NCBI RefSeq assembly: GCF_012033695.1
Contig: NZ_JAAVJI010000008.1
Location: forward strand, 152,750-216,749
Direction: 5' to 3'
DNA: 64,000 nucleotides
Source of the DNA: Pseudomonas quercus
GTDB lineage: Bacteria; Pseudomonadota; Gammaproteobacteria; Pseudomonadales; Pseudomonadaceae
The position numbers were made by a program, and so were the translations under genes. The notes below the pieces were generated by a model. It was not told the DNA's origin. It worked only from the letters and a program-made list of their open reading frames with translations, and did no database searches. This document shows, piece after piece, positions 1 to 8,735 of this stretch; position 1 is the stretch's first letter; every line of letters starts with the position of its first letter.

Positions 1-197
1 CGGGACGTGAGTTGCCCATAGGGAACGGCCACGCGCAACATGGGCGCGAAACGCTGGATGTACAGGCCGTTCTGCAGGCGCAGGGGGCGGAATTCCTCTT
101 CGCTCAGCTCGCCTGCGAGGTAGCGCCGGGTCTGGTCATGGAACTGCTTGACGCGGTCCTCGATGATCCGTTGATCGTACTCGTCATAAACGTACAT
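1..197 (-). CDS. cysI: Nitrite/sulfite reductase hemoprotein, N-terminal part (cut by window edge)
   Basis: Only the first 65 codons lie in the window; the gene runs off the left edge. The start is the ATG at 195-197, giving a protein that begins MYVYDEYDQRIIEDR and continues through GLYIQRFAPMLRV and VAVPYGQLTS. This matches the N-terminal ferredoxin-like half-domain of the siroheme and 4Fe-4S sulfite reductases of pseudomonads, which reduce sulfite to sulfide for cysteine synthesis. Siroheme and cluster ligands lie outside the window. It is divergent from a 38-codon small ORF, with about 245 bp of regulatory DNA between them. The family call rests on recognition of the N-terminal sequence; the electron donor type cannot be judged here. 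Confidence 0.85.
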   Translation of the reverse strand, partial: MYVYDEYDQRIIEDRVKQFHDQTRRYLAGELSEEEFRPLRLQNGLYIQRFAPMLRVAVPYGQLTS

Positions 198-441
198 AAG
201 TGTCCTGTCTTCAGGCGGGTCTGCGCTCACGGTAGCGCACTCCTTTCAGAGTGGTGGCAAGATACGCGCTTTGCCATATTCACTAAAGCGAAGTTTTTTT
301 ATAAGGAAATAGCTAATACCGATATGCACGTGGCCACGGTTGTTCCGACAGAACGCGTGGCGGTTTGAGTACCTGTGCGCTTGACTGAGAGCTACCCCTG
401 AAGGGGTCAGGCACACCTTCATAACAATAAGAGGTAGCACC
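198..441. promoter_or_regulatory. Divergent intergenic region between cysI and a small ORF
   Basis: This 244-bp non-coding stretch holds the cysI promoter on the minus strand and the promoter of the 38-codon ORF on the plus strand. It contains an AT-rich core near 280-320, including a run of seven T at 296-302 followed by ATAAGG, which is the only obviously promoter-like part. A short dyad ACCCCT-GA-AGGGGT lies at 394-407 in the leader of the small ORF. CysB control of cysI is expected from the family, but no site can be assigned by eye. Confidence 0.3.
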
Positions 442-558
442 ATGCGCCATCTTTCCGTGAAGCCGAAAAAGATCAACCGGCACATCGATGCCTGGGCCAC
501 TGCCTTTATGGCAGTGATCGTCGTGGCCGCCGCTGTGTTCTGGGCGACAGCACATTAA
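442..558 (+). CDS. Small single-pass membrane protein, 38 aa, unknown function
   Basis: A 38-codon reading frame begins at ATG 442 behind an AGAGG ribosome-binding sequence about 8 bases upstream. The product has a very basic N-terminal half (MRHLSVKPKKINRH) followed by a hydrophobic stretch, AFMAVIVVAAAVFWA, long enough for one membrane helix, and ends ATAH. The positive-inside arrangement suggests a cytoplasmic N-terminus. No family is recognised. A stem-loop of REP type follows directly (586-638) and could end its transcript. The ribosome site, coding-like composition and helix favour a real gene, but 38 codons can arise by chance. Confidence 0.5.
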   Translation: MRHLSVKPKKINRHIDAWATAFMAVIVVAAAVFWATAH

Positions 559-585
559 GCCCCATTCTGCCGCTGCTTACGCACC

Positions 586-650
586 GCGCAGGCTCCCGCA
601 CACCTCTCGGCAGGTAGAAGAGGTGTAGGAGCCTGCGCAGCGGGCGAGCC
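586..650. repeat. Single REP-like palindrome
   Basis: The arms GCGCAGGCTCC (586-596) and GGAGCCTGCGC (628-638) are perfect complements, extended inward by CACCTCT and AGAGGTG around a short loop, and followed by AGCGGGCGA. The words GCAGGCTCCC and GCAGCGGGCGA also occur, with small changes, in each unit of the 119-bp array at 55.3-56.0 kb, so both belong to one repeat family. Lying between the small ORF and the metH stop codon, it may act as a bidirectional transcript end. There is no T-run, so classical termination is uncertain. Confidence 0.65.
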
Positions 651-659
651 TGAGGCTTA

Positions 660-3600
660 TCAGGCCTCATACCCCAGATTAGGGGACAACCAGCGTTCAC
701 TCACGTCCTGGGATTGCCCCTTGCGGGCCGAGTAGCTGACCACTTGGTCGCGATCGATCTTGCCCACTGCAAAGTACTGGGCCTGCGGATGCGCAAAATA
801 CCAACCGCTCACGGCCGCTGTCGGGAACATGGCGTAATGCTCCGTCAGGGTCACGCCGCTTTGGCCATTGGTATCCAAGAGCTGGAACAAGGTGCCTTTT
901 TCCGTATGGTCCGGGCACGCCGGGTAGCCGGGGGCAGGGCGGATGCCTCGGTATTGCTCGCGAATCAGGGCGTCGTTGTCCAGGGTTTCGTCACTGGCGT
1001 ATCCCCAATGCTCTTTACGCACCTGCTGGTGCAGCCATTCGGCGCAGGCTTCGGCCAGCCGGTCAGCCAGTGCCTTGACCATGATCGAATTGTAGTCGTC
1101 GCCGGCATCCTGGTAGGCCTTGGCCACTTCCTCGGCGCCAATGCCCGCGGTGGTGATGAACCCACCGATGTAATCGGTGATGCCGCTGGCCTTGGGTGCC
1201 ACGAAATCGGCCAGGCTAAAGTTCGGTTTGCCGTCAGGCTTGATGGTCTGCTGGCGCAGGTGGTGCAGCAGGGCCAGGGTATGGCCGTCTGCACCATAGA
1301 GTTCGATGTCATCATCGTTCACTTGGTTAGCGGGCCAGAAACCAAACACGGCACGGGCCTTGATCAGCTTTTCGTCGATCAGCTTGCGCAGCATCACTTG
1401 GGCGTCTTCGAACAAGGCGGTGGCCGCTTCACCCACCACCTCGTCCTTAAGAATGCGGGGGTATTTGCCTGCCAAGTCCCAGGAAATGAAGAACGGGGTC
1501 CAGTCGATAAACTCGGCCAGCACGTTCAGGTCGATGTCTTCCAGCACCCGGGCTCCGGTAAAAGTTGGGGTGACCGGCTGGTAGCCCCACTGGGGCTTGG
1601 CCGCTACCGCCTGGGCATAGCTCAAGCGCTCGGTGCGGCTGCCACGGGCCGCCGTGCGTTCGCGAACCTCGATATAGTCCTGGCGGGTACGCTCCACAAA
1701 CCCTGGCTTGAGTTCCTTGGACAGCAACTGGGTCGCCACACCTACGGCACGGGACGCATCGGTAACATAAATGACCGCGTCGTTGCTGTAGCGTGGCTCG
1801 ATTTTCACCGCCGTGTGGGCCTTGGACGTGGTGGCGCCACCGATCATCAAGGGTAGGTGGAAGCCTTGGCGCTGCATCTCGCGGGCCACGTGTACCATCT
1901 CGTCCAGGGACGGCGTGATCAGGCCGGACAACCCGATGATGTCGCACTTTTCTTCCCGTGCCACCTGCAGGATTTTCTCAGCTGGCACCATTACGCCCAG
2001 GTCCACGATGTCATAGCCGTTGCAGCCCAGTACCACGCCCACGATATTCTTGCCGATATCGTGTACGTCGCCCTTTACCGTGGCCATCAGGATCTTGCCC
2101 TTGGCTTCAGGCTTGTCGCCTTTCTCGGCTTCGATGAAAGGAATAAGGTGGGCCACGGCCTGCTTCATCACCCGGGCGGATTTCACCACTTGGGGCAGGA
2201 ACATTTTGCCCGCACCAAACAGGTCGCCCACGATGTTCATCCCGCTCATCAAGGGGCCTTCGATCACTTCGATAGGCCGGCTGAAGCCTTGCCGGGACTG
2301 CTCGGTGTCTTCCACGATGTGCGTGGTGATGCCTTTGACCAAAGCGTGCTCAAGCCGCTTGTTCACGTCCCAGCCGCGCCACTCTTCGGTCTCGGCCTCT
2401 TTCACGCTGCCATCGCCGCGGTACTGGTCGGCAATAGCCAACAGGGCCTCAGTGGCCTCGCCGTTACGGTTCAATACCACGTCTTCCACGCGGTCGCGCA
2501 GCGCCGCTGGGATCTGGTCATAGATCTCCAGCTGCCCGGCGTTGACGATGCCCATGGTCAGGCCATTACGAATGGCGTGAAGCAGGAACACCGAGTGAAT
2601 GGCCTCGCGCACGGGGTTGTTGCCCCGGAACGAGAACGACACGTTGGACACACCGCCGGAGGTCAGTGCATAAGGGAGGTTGTCGCGTATCCAGCCACAG
2701 GCGTTGATGAAGTCAACGGCGTAGTTGTTGTGTTCTTCGATACCCGTGGCCACGGCGAAGATGTTTGGGTCGAAGATGATGTCTTCGGGTGGGAAGCCCA
2801 CTTGGTTGACAAGAATGTCGTAGGAGCGGGCGCAGATGTCGATTTTACGCTTTTCGGTATCGGCCTGGCCTTGCTCATCGAAAGCCATCACCACCACGGC
2901 TGCCCCATACCGTTTGCACAGGCGCGCATGATGAATAAAGGCGTCGACGCCTTCTTTCATGCTGATGGAGTTGACGATTCCCTTGCCCTGGATGCACTTG
3001 AGGCCCGCTTCGATCACCTCCCATTTGGAGGAGTCGATCATGATCGGCACCCGGGAAATATCAGGCTCGCCTGCAATCAGGTTCAGGAACGTGACCATGG
3101 CTTTCTGGGAGTCGAGCATCCCTTCATCCATGTTGATGTCAATCACCTGCGCACCGGCCTCCACTTGCTGCAAGGCCACTTCCAAAGCTTCGGTGTAGTG
3201 CTCTTCCCGAATCAGCCGAGCGAAGCGGGCAGAGCCGGTGATGTTGGTCCGCTCCCCCACGTTCACGAACAGAGACTGGCGGTCGATGGTGAACGGCTCC
3301 AGCCCTGACAGCCGGCACGCTCGCGGTATTTCAGGAATGGGGCGGGGTGCATGACGGGCCACAGCCTGAGCGATAGCGGCTATGTGAGCAGGTGTGGTGC
3401 CGCAGCAGCCGCCTACAATATTAAGGAAACCGCTACGCGCGAACTCTTCCACGGTTTCGGCCATTTGCTCGGGCGATTCGTCGTACTCGCCGAAGGCGTT
3501 GGGCAAGCCGGCGTTAGGGTGGGCCGACACATAGGTTTGCGCTTTGGTGGACAACTCTTCCACGTAAGGGCGCAACTCCTTGGCCCCCAGCGCACAGTTG

Positions 3601-4343
3601 AGGCCGATGGAAATGGGGTTGGCATGGCGTACGGAGTTCCAGAACGCCTCGGTGGTTTGCCCAGACAAAGTGCGGCCCGAGGCGTCGGTGATAGTGCCGG
3701 AAATCATGATGGGCAGTTCAAAGCCAAGGGCATCGAACACGCCAAGCACCGCAAAGATCGCCGCCTTGGCGTTCAAGGTATCGAACACGGTTTCGATCAG
3801 GATCAGGTCTGCACCACCCTCGATCAGGCCACGGGTCGCCTCGGTGTAGTTGGTCACCAGCTCGTCGAAGGTCACGTTGCGGTAGCCGGGATTATTCACG
3901 TCCGGCGACAGTGAACAGGTACGGCTGGTAGGCCCGAGTACGCCAGCGACGAAACGCGGCCGGTCTGGCGTTTGCAGCGTTTTAGCATCTGCTACCCGCC
4001 TTGCCACCCGCGCTCCCTCCACATTCAGCTCATACGCCAGGGCTTCCATGCCGTAATCGGCCTGGGACACCTGCGTGGCGTTAAACGTGTTGGTTTCAAG
4101 GATGTCTGCGCCAGCATCCAGGTAAGCCGCTTCGATTTCAGCAATCACATCTGGGCGTGTGAGCAGCAGCAGGTCGTTATTGCCTTTGACGTCGGTAGGC
4201 CAGTCAGCAAACCGTTCGCCACGGTAATCGTCTTCCTCAAGCCTGTAGCTCTGGATCATGGTGCCCATGCCGCCGTCGAGGATCAGGATGCGTGAGGCGA
4301 GGGCGTCATGCAGTGCAGTCAAGCGAGCGGCGCGGTCAGTCAT
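660..4343 (-). CDS. metH: Cobalamin-dependent methionine synthase
   Basis: MetH transfers a methyl group from 5-methyltetrahydrofolate through methylcobalamin to homocysteine, making methionine in the cytosol. The start chosen is ATG 4343 ([13 protein letters not shown]), which gives 1227 residues, the length of E. coli MetH; an upstream in-frame start would add 27 unconserved residues. All four modules are visible in order: the homocysteine/zinc domain ending [11 protein letters not shown] (about 320), the folate domain beginning [14 protein letters not shown] (about 360), the B12 domain with the cobalt-ligand motif DVHDIGKN (about 760), and the C-terminal reactivation domain with [12 protein letters not shown] (about 1135) that binds S-adenosylmethionine. 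A MetR-type box lies about 80 bp upstream. A cobalamin-riboswitch operon for corrin supply lies 2 kb away. No disruption is visible. Confidence 0.97.
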   Translation of the reverse strand: MTDRAARLTALHDALASRILILDGGMGTMIQSYRLEEDDYRGERFADWPTDVKGNNDLLLLTRPDVIAEIEAAYLDAGADILETNTFNATQVSQADYGMEALAYELNVEGARVARRVADAKTLQTPDRPRFVAGVLGPTSRTCSLSPDVNNPGYRNVTFDELVTNYTEATRGLIEGGADLILIETVFDTLNAKAAIFAVLGVFDALGFELPIMISGTITDASGRTLSGQTTEAFWNSVRHANPISIGLNCALGAKELRPYVEELSTKAQTYVSAHPNAGLPNAFGEYDESPEQMAETVEEFARSGFLNIVGGCCGTTPAHIAAIAQAVARHAPRPIPEIPRACRLSGLEPFTIDRQSLFVNVGERTNITGSARFARLIREEHYTEALEVALQQVEAGAQVIDINMDEGMLDSQKAMVTFLNLIAGEPDISRVPIMIDSSKWEVIEAGLKCIQGKGIVNSISMKEGVDAFIHHARLCKRYGAAVVVMAFDEQGQADTEKRKIDICARSYDILVNQVGFPPEDIIFDPNIFAVATGIEEHNNYAVDFINACGWIRDNLPYALTSGGVSNVSFSFRGNNPVREAIHSVFLLHAIRNGLTMGIVNAGQLEIYDQIPAALRDRVEDVVLNRNGEATEALLAIADQYRGDGSVKEAETEEWRGWDVNKRLEHALVKGITTHIVEDTEQSRQGFSRPIEVIEGPLMSGMNIVGDLFGAGKMFLPQVVKSARVMKQAVAHLIPFIEAEKGDKPEAKGKILMATVKGDVHDIGKNIVGVVLGCNGYDIVDLGVMVPAEKILQVAREEKCDIIGLSGLITPSLDEMVHVAREMQRQGFHLPLMIGGATTSKAHTAVKIEPRYSNDAVIYVTDASRAVGVATQLLSKELKPGFVERTRQDYIEVRERTAARGSRTERLSYAQAVAAKPQWGYQPVTPTFTGARVLEDIDLNVLAEFIDWTPFFISWDLAGKYPRILKDEVVGEAATALFEDAQVMLRKLIDEKLIKARAVFGFWPANQVNDDDIELYGADGHTLALLHHLRQQTIKPDGKPNFSLADFVAPKASGITDYIGGFITTAGIGAEEVAKAYQDAGDDYNSIMVKALADRLAEACAEWLHQQVRKEHWGYASDETLDNDALIREQYRGIRPAPGYPACPDHTEKGTLFQLLDTNGQSGVTLTEHYAMFPTAAVSGWYFAHPQAQYFAVGKIDRDQVVSYSARKGQSQDVSERWLSPNLGYEA

Positions 4344-4423
4344 GGGAAGAAGGCTCTGGTACGGACGGTAAAAGCGAGATGATAGCAAACCTGAGCCACA
4401 TTGCATCAGGGAGCGCGCTATCA

Positions 4424-4436
4424 TGAATCTGATTCA
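4424..4436. promoter_or_regulatory. MetR-type operator upstream of metH
   Basis: The sequence TGAATCTGATTCA fits the enterobacterial MetR consensus TGAA-N5-TTCA exactly and sits inside a perfect 17-bp dyad, CATGAATC-T-GATTCATG (4422-4438). It lies 81-93 bp upstream of the metH start, where a LysR-type activator would bind. MetR activates metH in E. coli (known); its use here is inferred from the sequence and position. Confidence 0.6.
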
Positions 4437-4565
4437 TGTTGTTTTGATGGCCATAAGGTTCCTGCCTGAAGGAAATATGAAACTTCCGACCTTTCTGCAA
4501 GCGCGCCAGTCCCATGTATGAGGTCGCGCCTTCAGGGCGTGGAAAGTGTTTTCGTTACAAAGGGT

Positions 4566-5606
4566 ATGTGGATGTTGATTTCTGTTCAGGCGCTGCGCGC
4601 CATCGCTGCGTGGATGGTGGTCTGCCACCATTTCATGCAAGTGTTTTTCAATTTTGAATCCAAAGGTCCCATAGGCCATTTTTTCTCGTCCAAAGGGTCG
4701 GTAGGCGTAGACATCTTCTTCGTGATCAGCGGGCTTGTGATCTACCTGTCTACCTATGACAAACCCATGCAGCCTCGCGAATTTCTAATCAACCGGGCGA
4801 TTCGCATTATCCCCGCCTATTGGTTCTACACCGCGGCCATGGGCCTGCTGCTGTACACCGTGGGTCATGAGATGCCCCATGCGGTGGTGAACTGGCCCAC
4901 CTTCATCTTCTCGCTATTGTTTATCCCTTCGGAAAACCCTGGCGGGTACGGGCTGTACCCCACCTTGAACGTGGGCTGGACGCTTAACTACGAGATGTTC
5001 TTCTACGCGGTATTCTCGCTGGCGTTCTTCGCACCCAAGGCCTGGCGTTTGCCCATAGTGGGTGTAGTGCTGCTGGCAGGCAGCGAAGTGCTGAGCCGCA
5101 TAGGCCTGACAGGGCGGTTCTACGCCAACAACATCATGTATGAGTTCCTGTTGGGGATCGCCATCGGCGTCGCCTGGCGCCGGGGCTGGGTGCGCAGCGG
5201 CGTAGCCCTTCCATTGACACTCATCCTGGCCAGCATGGCGGTCATCTACCAGCTGGAACCTACGAACCGTTTGTTGAACTGGGGCTTGCCCAGTGCAGGC
5301 ATTGTCCTGGGCTGCCTGGCCCTGGAACCCCGGTTTTCCCACAACCGTGTGCTTAAATCCCTAGGGGACTGTTCGTACTCGGTGTACCTGGTTCACCTGC
5401 TGGTGCTATACGCGGGCTGGTTCATGACCGAGCGGCTGGGCGCGAACCCTTATATGGTGTTTGGGCTGTTCTGCGTGCCCACCATCTTGGCGGTGTCCTG
5501 GTTGAGCTATCAATGGCTGGAAAAACGCTTGTACGTGCGTATGAAGGCTTGGGTCATGGGCGCGCCCACTGCACCAGCCGTGCCTTTAACCCGACAAAAT
5601 TACTAG
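4566..5606 (+). CDS. Acyltransferase family 3 membrane protein (OafA/ExoZ type)
   Basis: This integral membrane protein belongs to the family that moves O-acyl groups, often acetyl, onto sugars of lipopolysaccharide, exopolysaccharide or other envelope glycans. Family marks are the N-terminal ISVQALRAIAAWMVV, the conserved histidine pair region VCHHFMQV, and VGVDIFFVISGLVI. About ten hydrophobic segments follow, and the protein ends with a short polar tail. The start at ATG 4566 (MWMLISVQALR), behind AAAGG, begins just before the first helix and gives 346 residues; an ATG at 4518 would add an unconserved polar leader. It stands alone between divergent metH and co-directional nfuA, so its glycan target cannot be inferred from neighbours. 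Confidence 0.85.
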   Translation: MWMLISVQALRAIAAWMVVCHHFMQVFFNFESKGPIGHFFSSKGSVGVDIFFVISGLVIYLSTYDKPMQPREFLINRAIRIIPAYWFYTAAMGLLLYTVGHEMPHAVVNWPTFIFSLLFIPSENPGGYGLYPTLNVGWTLNYEMFFYAVFSLAFFAPKAWRLPIVGVVLLAGSEVLSRIGLTGRFYANNIMYEFLLGIAIGVAWRRGWVRSGVALPLTLILASMAVIYQLEPTNRLLNWGLPSAGIVLGCLALEPRFSHNRVLKSLGDCSYSVYLVHLLVLYAGWFMTERLGANPYMVFGLFCVPTILAVSWLSYQWLEKRLYVRMKAWVMGAPTAPAVPLTRQNY

Positions 5607-5663
5607 GACTTTCTCCAACGGCAGGTTTGCCGTAAACTGCCTGCCAGCCTGTGAGGAACCTAC

Positions 5664-6248
5664 ATGAGCACCATCACCATTACCGACGCCGCCCAGGACT
5701 ACCTGGGCGACCTGCTGAACAAGCAGAACACACCAGGTATCGGCATCCGTGTGTTTATCACCCAGCCGGGTACTCAATACGCCGAAACCTGTATTGCCTA
5801 CTGCAAGCCAGGGGAAGAAAAGCCTGACGACACGCCGATCGGGCTGGCCAGCTTCACCGCCTGGATCGATGCCATCAGCGAGCCTTTCCTGGCGGATGCA
5901 TTGGTGGATTACGCCACGGACCGCATGGGCGGGCAACTGACCATCAAGGCACCCAACGCCAAGGTGCCGATGGTCAACGAAGACAGCCCCATCGACGAGC
6001 GTATCAATTACTACCTGCAAACCGAGATCAACCCAGGGTTGGCTAGCCACGGTGGCCAGGTCAGCCTGATCGAAGTGGTTGAGGACGGTGTGGCCGTGCT
6101 TCAGTTCGGGGGCGGTTGCCAGGGCTGTGGCCAGGCCGACGTTACCTTGAAGGAAGGCATCGAGCGTACGTTGCTAGAGCGTATTCCTCAGCTCAAAGGC
6201 GTTCGGGACGTGACTGACCATTCCCAGCGCGAGAATGCTTACTACTGA
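5664..6248 (+). CDS. nfuA: Fe-S biogenesis protein NfuA
   Basis: NfuA is a carrier that delivers 4Fe-4S clusters to apo-proteins, especially under oxidative stress or iron shortage. The 194-residue product has the usual two parts: an N-terminal degenerate A-type domain (about 1-95) without the three cluster cysteines, and a C-terminal Nfu domain (about 110-190) carrying the cluster-binding pair C152-x-x-C155 in GGGCQGCGQ. Start ATG 5664 follows the purine stretch GAGGAA. It is transcribed towards cobM and ends at a shared hairpin terminator. Length and motifs agree with the family and nothing is unusual. Confidence 0.96.
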   Translation: MSTITITDAAQDYLGDLLNKQNTPGIGIRVFITQPGTQYAETCIAYCKPGEEKPDDTPIGLASFTAWIDAISEPFLADALVDYATDRMGGQLTIKAPNAKVPMVNEDSPIDERINYYLQTEINPGLASHGGQVSLIEVVEDGVAVLQFGGGCQGCGQADVTLKEGIERTLLERIPQLKGVRDVTDHSQRENAYY

Positions 6249-6255
6249 TGTGCCT

Positions 6256-6284
6256 GGGGCTACGCAGGCCGCGTAGCCCCTTTT
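6256..6284. terminator. Bidirectional terminator between nfuA and cobM
   Basis: The perfect 10-bp stem GGGGCTACGC / GCGTAGCCCC (6256-6265 and 6271-6280) with a 5-base loop is followed on the plus strand by TTTT. It lies between the convergent genes nfuA and cobM and is placed to end nfuA transcription; on the minus strand it can also act on the cob operon, although the T-run there is poor. Confidence 0.8.
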
Positions 6285-6291
6285 CCCCGCC

Positions 6292-7041
6292 TTATTCGGC
6301 GCGATACAGGTGCGCACGCCCGGCACGGTACAACGCGGAATCTTCGAACACCTCATTGCCTAATACCCAGCCCACGATGATCAGCGCCGAGCGCTGGAAC
6401 CCTTTGCCTGCGGCCTGGGCTTGGATCGTGCCAAGGGTGCCCGTGACCCAGTCTTGCTCGGGCCATGTAGCCTTGTGTATCACCGCCACCGGGCAATCGA
6501 CTCCATAGCTGGGCACCAAGGTGTTCACAATGGCCGGCAAGTGGCTGACCCCCAAATGAATGGCCATGGTCGCCCGGTGACGGGCCAGATCCGCCAAGGC
6601 TTCGCCTTTCGGCATTGGGGAGCGCGTGCCGTAGCGTGTCAGGATCACGGTCTGTGACACACCTGGCAGGGTGAGCTCCGCCTCCAATAAGGCGGCACAA
6701 GCGGCGACAGCCGTCACACCAGGCACAATTTCAAACGGTATGCCCAAGGCCCTCAGGTGCCGAATCTGCTCACCCATGGCGCCATAGAGGCTAGGGTCAC
6801 CAGAATGCACGCGGGCGACATCTTGCCCCTGGGCGTGGGCTTGAGCGATTTCCCCGATGATAGCCCCCAGGTCCAGCGCCGCACTGTTGATCACGCGCTC
6901 TGCGCGATGACCCTCCAGCAATGCGGCCGGCACCAGCGAGCCTGCATAAATGATCACAGGGCACTGACGCAGCAGGCGCAAGCCTTTAACAGTAATCAGG
7001 TCGGGATCGCCAGGGCCGGCGCCGATGAAATAGACGGTCAT
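6292..7041 (-). CDS. cobM: Precorrin-4 C11-methyltransferase
   Basis: CobM methylates C-11 of precorrin-4 using S-adenosylmethionine in the aerobic route to cobalamin. The 249-residue protein shows the tetrapyrrole methylase marks: the N-terminal VYFIGAGPGDPDLIT, VHSGDPSLYGAMGEQ, PGVTAVAACAALLEAELTLPG (given here only to its turn), and the TRYGTRSPMP segment typical of CobM/CbiF. It is the last gene of the minus-strand unit cbtB-cbtA-cobE-cobM behind a cobalamin riboswitch and probably inherits that control. The ribosome-binding site before ATG 7041 is weak, so it may depend on translation of cobE 34 bases upstream. Confidence 0.94.
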   Translation of the reverse strand: MTVYFIGAGPGDPDLITVKGLRLLRQCPVIIYAGSLVPAALLEGHRAERVINSAALDLGAIIGEIAQAHAQGQDVARVHSGDPSLYGAMGEQIRHLRALGIPFEIVPGVTAVAACAALLEAELTLPGVSQTVILTRYGTRSPMPKGEALADLARHRATMAIHLGVSHLPAIVNTLVPSYGVDCPVAVIHKATWPEQDWVTGTLGTIQAQAAGKGFQRSALIIVGWVLGNEVFEDSALYRAGRAHLYRAE

Positions 7042-7075
7042 TGCAGGTAGGCTGCCTATGAAGGTTTAGTGAATT

Positions 7076-7477
7076 TCATGTTGCAACGGCCAGGGCGACT
7101 GTTGCATGGCTGGCGCAGAGCCTGGGCAGGCACAACCTGGGTGTGCGTTGGCTGAGCGCTTCGCAATGGGCCAGTGCAGCGCTCTCTGCCAAGCCAAGGC
7201 AACCGGTGTGTTGCAGGCTCACCCATGAGCGGTGGGTTAGCAACGGCTCGTAGGGCGCCAGGGCACTGGCCGAGTAACCGGATAACGGCAGGCCCTGTGC
7301 TGCGGCGAGTGCTATCAGCCCAGGTTCGCTGCATTTTCTGTCCAGTGAGGCAATACCCTGCACGTCGCGCAGGGTGGCGCCCACTTGGGCCAGGGCCTGT
7401 TCAAGCAGCCCTTGCAACACCTCAACAGAGCAGCCTTTGCGACAGCCCAGCCCGGCGACCAGCCACGAATCCGCCAT
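7076..7477 (-). CDS. cobE: Cobalamin biosynthesis protein CobE (CbiG C-terminal type)
   Basis: This small 133-residue protein belongs to the CobE/CbiG C-terminal family. The opening VAGLGCRKGCSVE and the internal GIASLDRKCSEPGL are characteristic. In aerobic cobalamin producers CobE is required for corrin-ring synthesis, but its chemical role is not settled. It lies between cbtA (9-bp gap) and cobM in an operon with a cobalamin riboswitch at its head. It is high in leucine and alanine, has no signal peptide and is probably cytosolic. The length is normal for the stand-alone form. Confidence 0.88.
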   Translation of the reverse strand: MADSWLVAGLGCRKGCSVEVLQGLLEQALAQVGATLRDVQGIASLDRKCSEPGLIALAAAQGLPLSGYSASALAPYEPLLTHRSWVSLQHTGCLGLAESAALAHCEALSQRTPRLCLPRLCASHATVALAVAT

Positions 7478-7486
7478 GGCCAGTAG

Positions 7487-8173
7487 TCAGGCTCGCGCCG
7501 AGCGGCGGAACAACCAGGCCGTTGCACTGCCCAGCGCCAGCCAGAAGGCTACGTTGGTCAACTGCGCCGCCCAGCGGAATTGGGCTTCCAGCGCCTCAGG
7601 GGCGAGGCTTTCATGAATGGCCGGTTGAGGGGCGCCGACCAGGTGAGGGATCACCAGCAGAACGGCCCCGGCTAGCTTCAAAGGCCACCCCCGGGCAAAC
7701 ACCATCAAGGCCAGCGCCACGGCAGTCGACGCTGCCGTGCCAATCCACCAGACCTGGCGTGAAGCAAGGTCGGCCGCCGCAGTGCCCGGCAGTTCCGGTG
7801 GAAGGCCCAGAGTAGGCGCCAAGGTAAACACGGCATACCCGGCAAGCCCCCAGAGCAGCCCTTCAGCCGTGCGGCCCGGCGCACGCAGCGTATACAGCCC
7901 GGCCAGCATCAGCCCGAAGCCCACGGCAACCACCAGGTTGCCGCCGGTGGTGGACAGCACGCGCTGCCAGCCGTCTTCAGGCTCCCAGGCGGCTTCTTCA
8001 TGCACGTGCTCGGCGGTGTTGGCACCTCCATGCTCATGGGCGGCAGGGGCTGCGTGCTCGTAGGTTTCGGCGGTATGAATCAGCGGTGTAAGCCACAGGC
8101 TTTGCATCACCGTCAGCAACAGCGCTGCGAACAACCCCGCAAAGCCGGCGGTGCGCAGGATACGTGTGATCAT
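7487..8173 (-). CDS. cbtA: CbtA-family cobalt transporter subunit
   Basis: CbtA is a predicted membrane subunit of a cobalt uptake system usually found behind B12 riboswitches. The start at ATG 8173 (MITRILRTAGFAGLFAA), with AAGGTG upstream, gives 228 residues. About five membrane helices are visible, and between the first and second lies a His/Glu-rich periplasmic loop (YEHAAPAAHEHGG, then EHVHEEAAWEPEDGW), a feature of the family and a likely metal-binding site. It follows cbtB by 10 bp. Transport of cobalt is inferred from family and riboswitch context. Confidence 0.9.
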   Translation of the reverse strand: MITRILRTAGFAGLFAALLLTVMQSLWLTPLIHTAETYEHAAPAAHEHGGANTAEHVHEEAAWEPEDGWQRVLSTTGGNLVVAVGFGLMLAGLYTLRAPGRTAEGLLWGLAGYAVFTLAPTLGLPPELPGTAAADLASRQVWWIGTAASTAVALALMVFARGWPLKLAGAVLLVIPHLVGAPQPAIHESLAPEALEAQFRWAAQLTNVAFWLALGSATAWLFRRSARA

Positions 8174-8183
8174 GGCAAGCACC

Positions 8184-8372
8184 TTAGTGGCAAGGGAATG
8201 CAGCGCTATGGCGCGTATCGTGTGCAGCATTGTGCACAGCAGGCAGGTGGGAGAACCCGGCAAAATACACCAGGCCGGCGCCTAGCACGGTGGCCAGGCA
8301 CGCTGCAGCAATACGCTGGGCAAGGGTAGCAGCAGGTTGAGCAACGAGATGGCTTGTAGCATGGGCGGACAT
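8184..8372 (-). CDS. cbtB: CbtB-family cobalt transporter small subunit
   Basis: CbtB proteins are about 60 residues long, with one transmembrane helix and a C-terminal histidine motif, and occur next to CbtA. This 62-residue product starts at ATG 8372 (MSAHATSHLVAQ) behind GAGGGA, has one helix (AACLATVLGAGLVYFAGF) and ends HDTRHSAAFPCH, the conserved metal-binding signature. It is the first gene after the cobalamin riboswitch and so the most direct target of B12 repression. An in-frame start 24 codons upstream lies in the leader and lacks conservation. Confidence 0.92.
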   Translation of the reverse strand: MSAHATSHLVAQPAATLAQRIAAACLATVLGAGLVYFAGFSHLPAVHNAAHDTRHSAAFPCH

Positions 8373-8469
8373 GGCGCTTCCCTCAGGTAAAGGACGGGCA
8401 GGCGCCGAAACCCTGCGCAAGGCAGGGCCGGACAGCCCGCCCACCGCAGGTGTGTCAATGATGTCGATC

Positions 8470-8640
8470 GGGCCGGTCTCCGGGCTTGCGAGGGGGCAGC
8501 ACTAAGGTGTTCCCGGTCCGCTTCTCCTTCCCATGCCTGGCACAGTGGATATGAAGCGCGCTCGCTTACCGTTGCGGGGGCAGCACCGGACTGGCCTGGC
8601 GGCGCACCGGTTTCCCGTTTCACCCTGTGAAGGGCACCCG
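8470..8640 (-). promoter_or_regulatory. Cobalamin (AdoCbl) riboswitch
   Basis: Read on the minus strand, this leader opens with GGTGCCC near 8638, contains CGGTGCTGCCCCCGCAACGG and GGTAAGCGAG, then the B12-box-like CCACTGTGCCAGGCATGGGA, then GGGAACACC...GGTGCTGCCCC-like text, and ends CGCAAGCCCGGAGACCGGCC. These are the conserved elements of the cobalamin riboswitch, in order. About 100 bases separate its end from the cbtB start, including GC-rich self-complementary sequence (8390-8440) that could form the expression platform. It is expected to shut off cbtB-cbtA-cobE-cobM when adenosylcobalamin is abundant. Confidence 0.93.
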
Positions 8641-8686
8641 AACGAAAGGCGTAAGGAAAGCATGCCGAGCCAAAGCCGTCAAACCA

Positions 8687-8716
8687 GAAAAAAAGAAGCC
8701 CCGGCAAGGCCAGGGC
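8687..8716 (-). terminator. Terminator of the DUF2790 gene
   Basis: On the minus strand the hairpin AGCCCTGGCC-TT-GCCGGGGCT is followed by TCTTTTTTTC. It lies 20 bp after the stop codon of the DUF2790 gene and just before the riboswitch, separating the two transcription units. Confidence 0.85.
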
Positions 8717-8735
8717 TCAAGAGGGTATGCGGGGT

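Noticed and set aside
714..3308. Long open frames on the plus strand across metH
   Set aside because: They are antisense to a fully conserved 1227-residue MetH and have no recognisable motifs. High third-position GC produces such open frames in this genome.
4344..4421. SAM or SAH riboswitch in the metH leader
   Set aside because: The leader is about 80 bases, with no conserved riboswitch elements recognised. The MetR-type dyad explains the regulation better.
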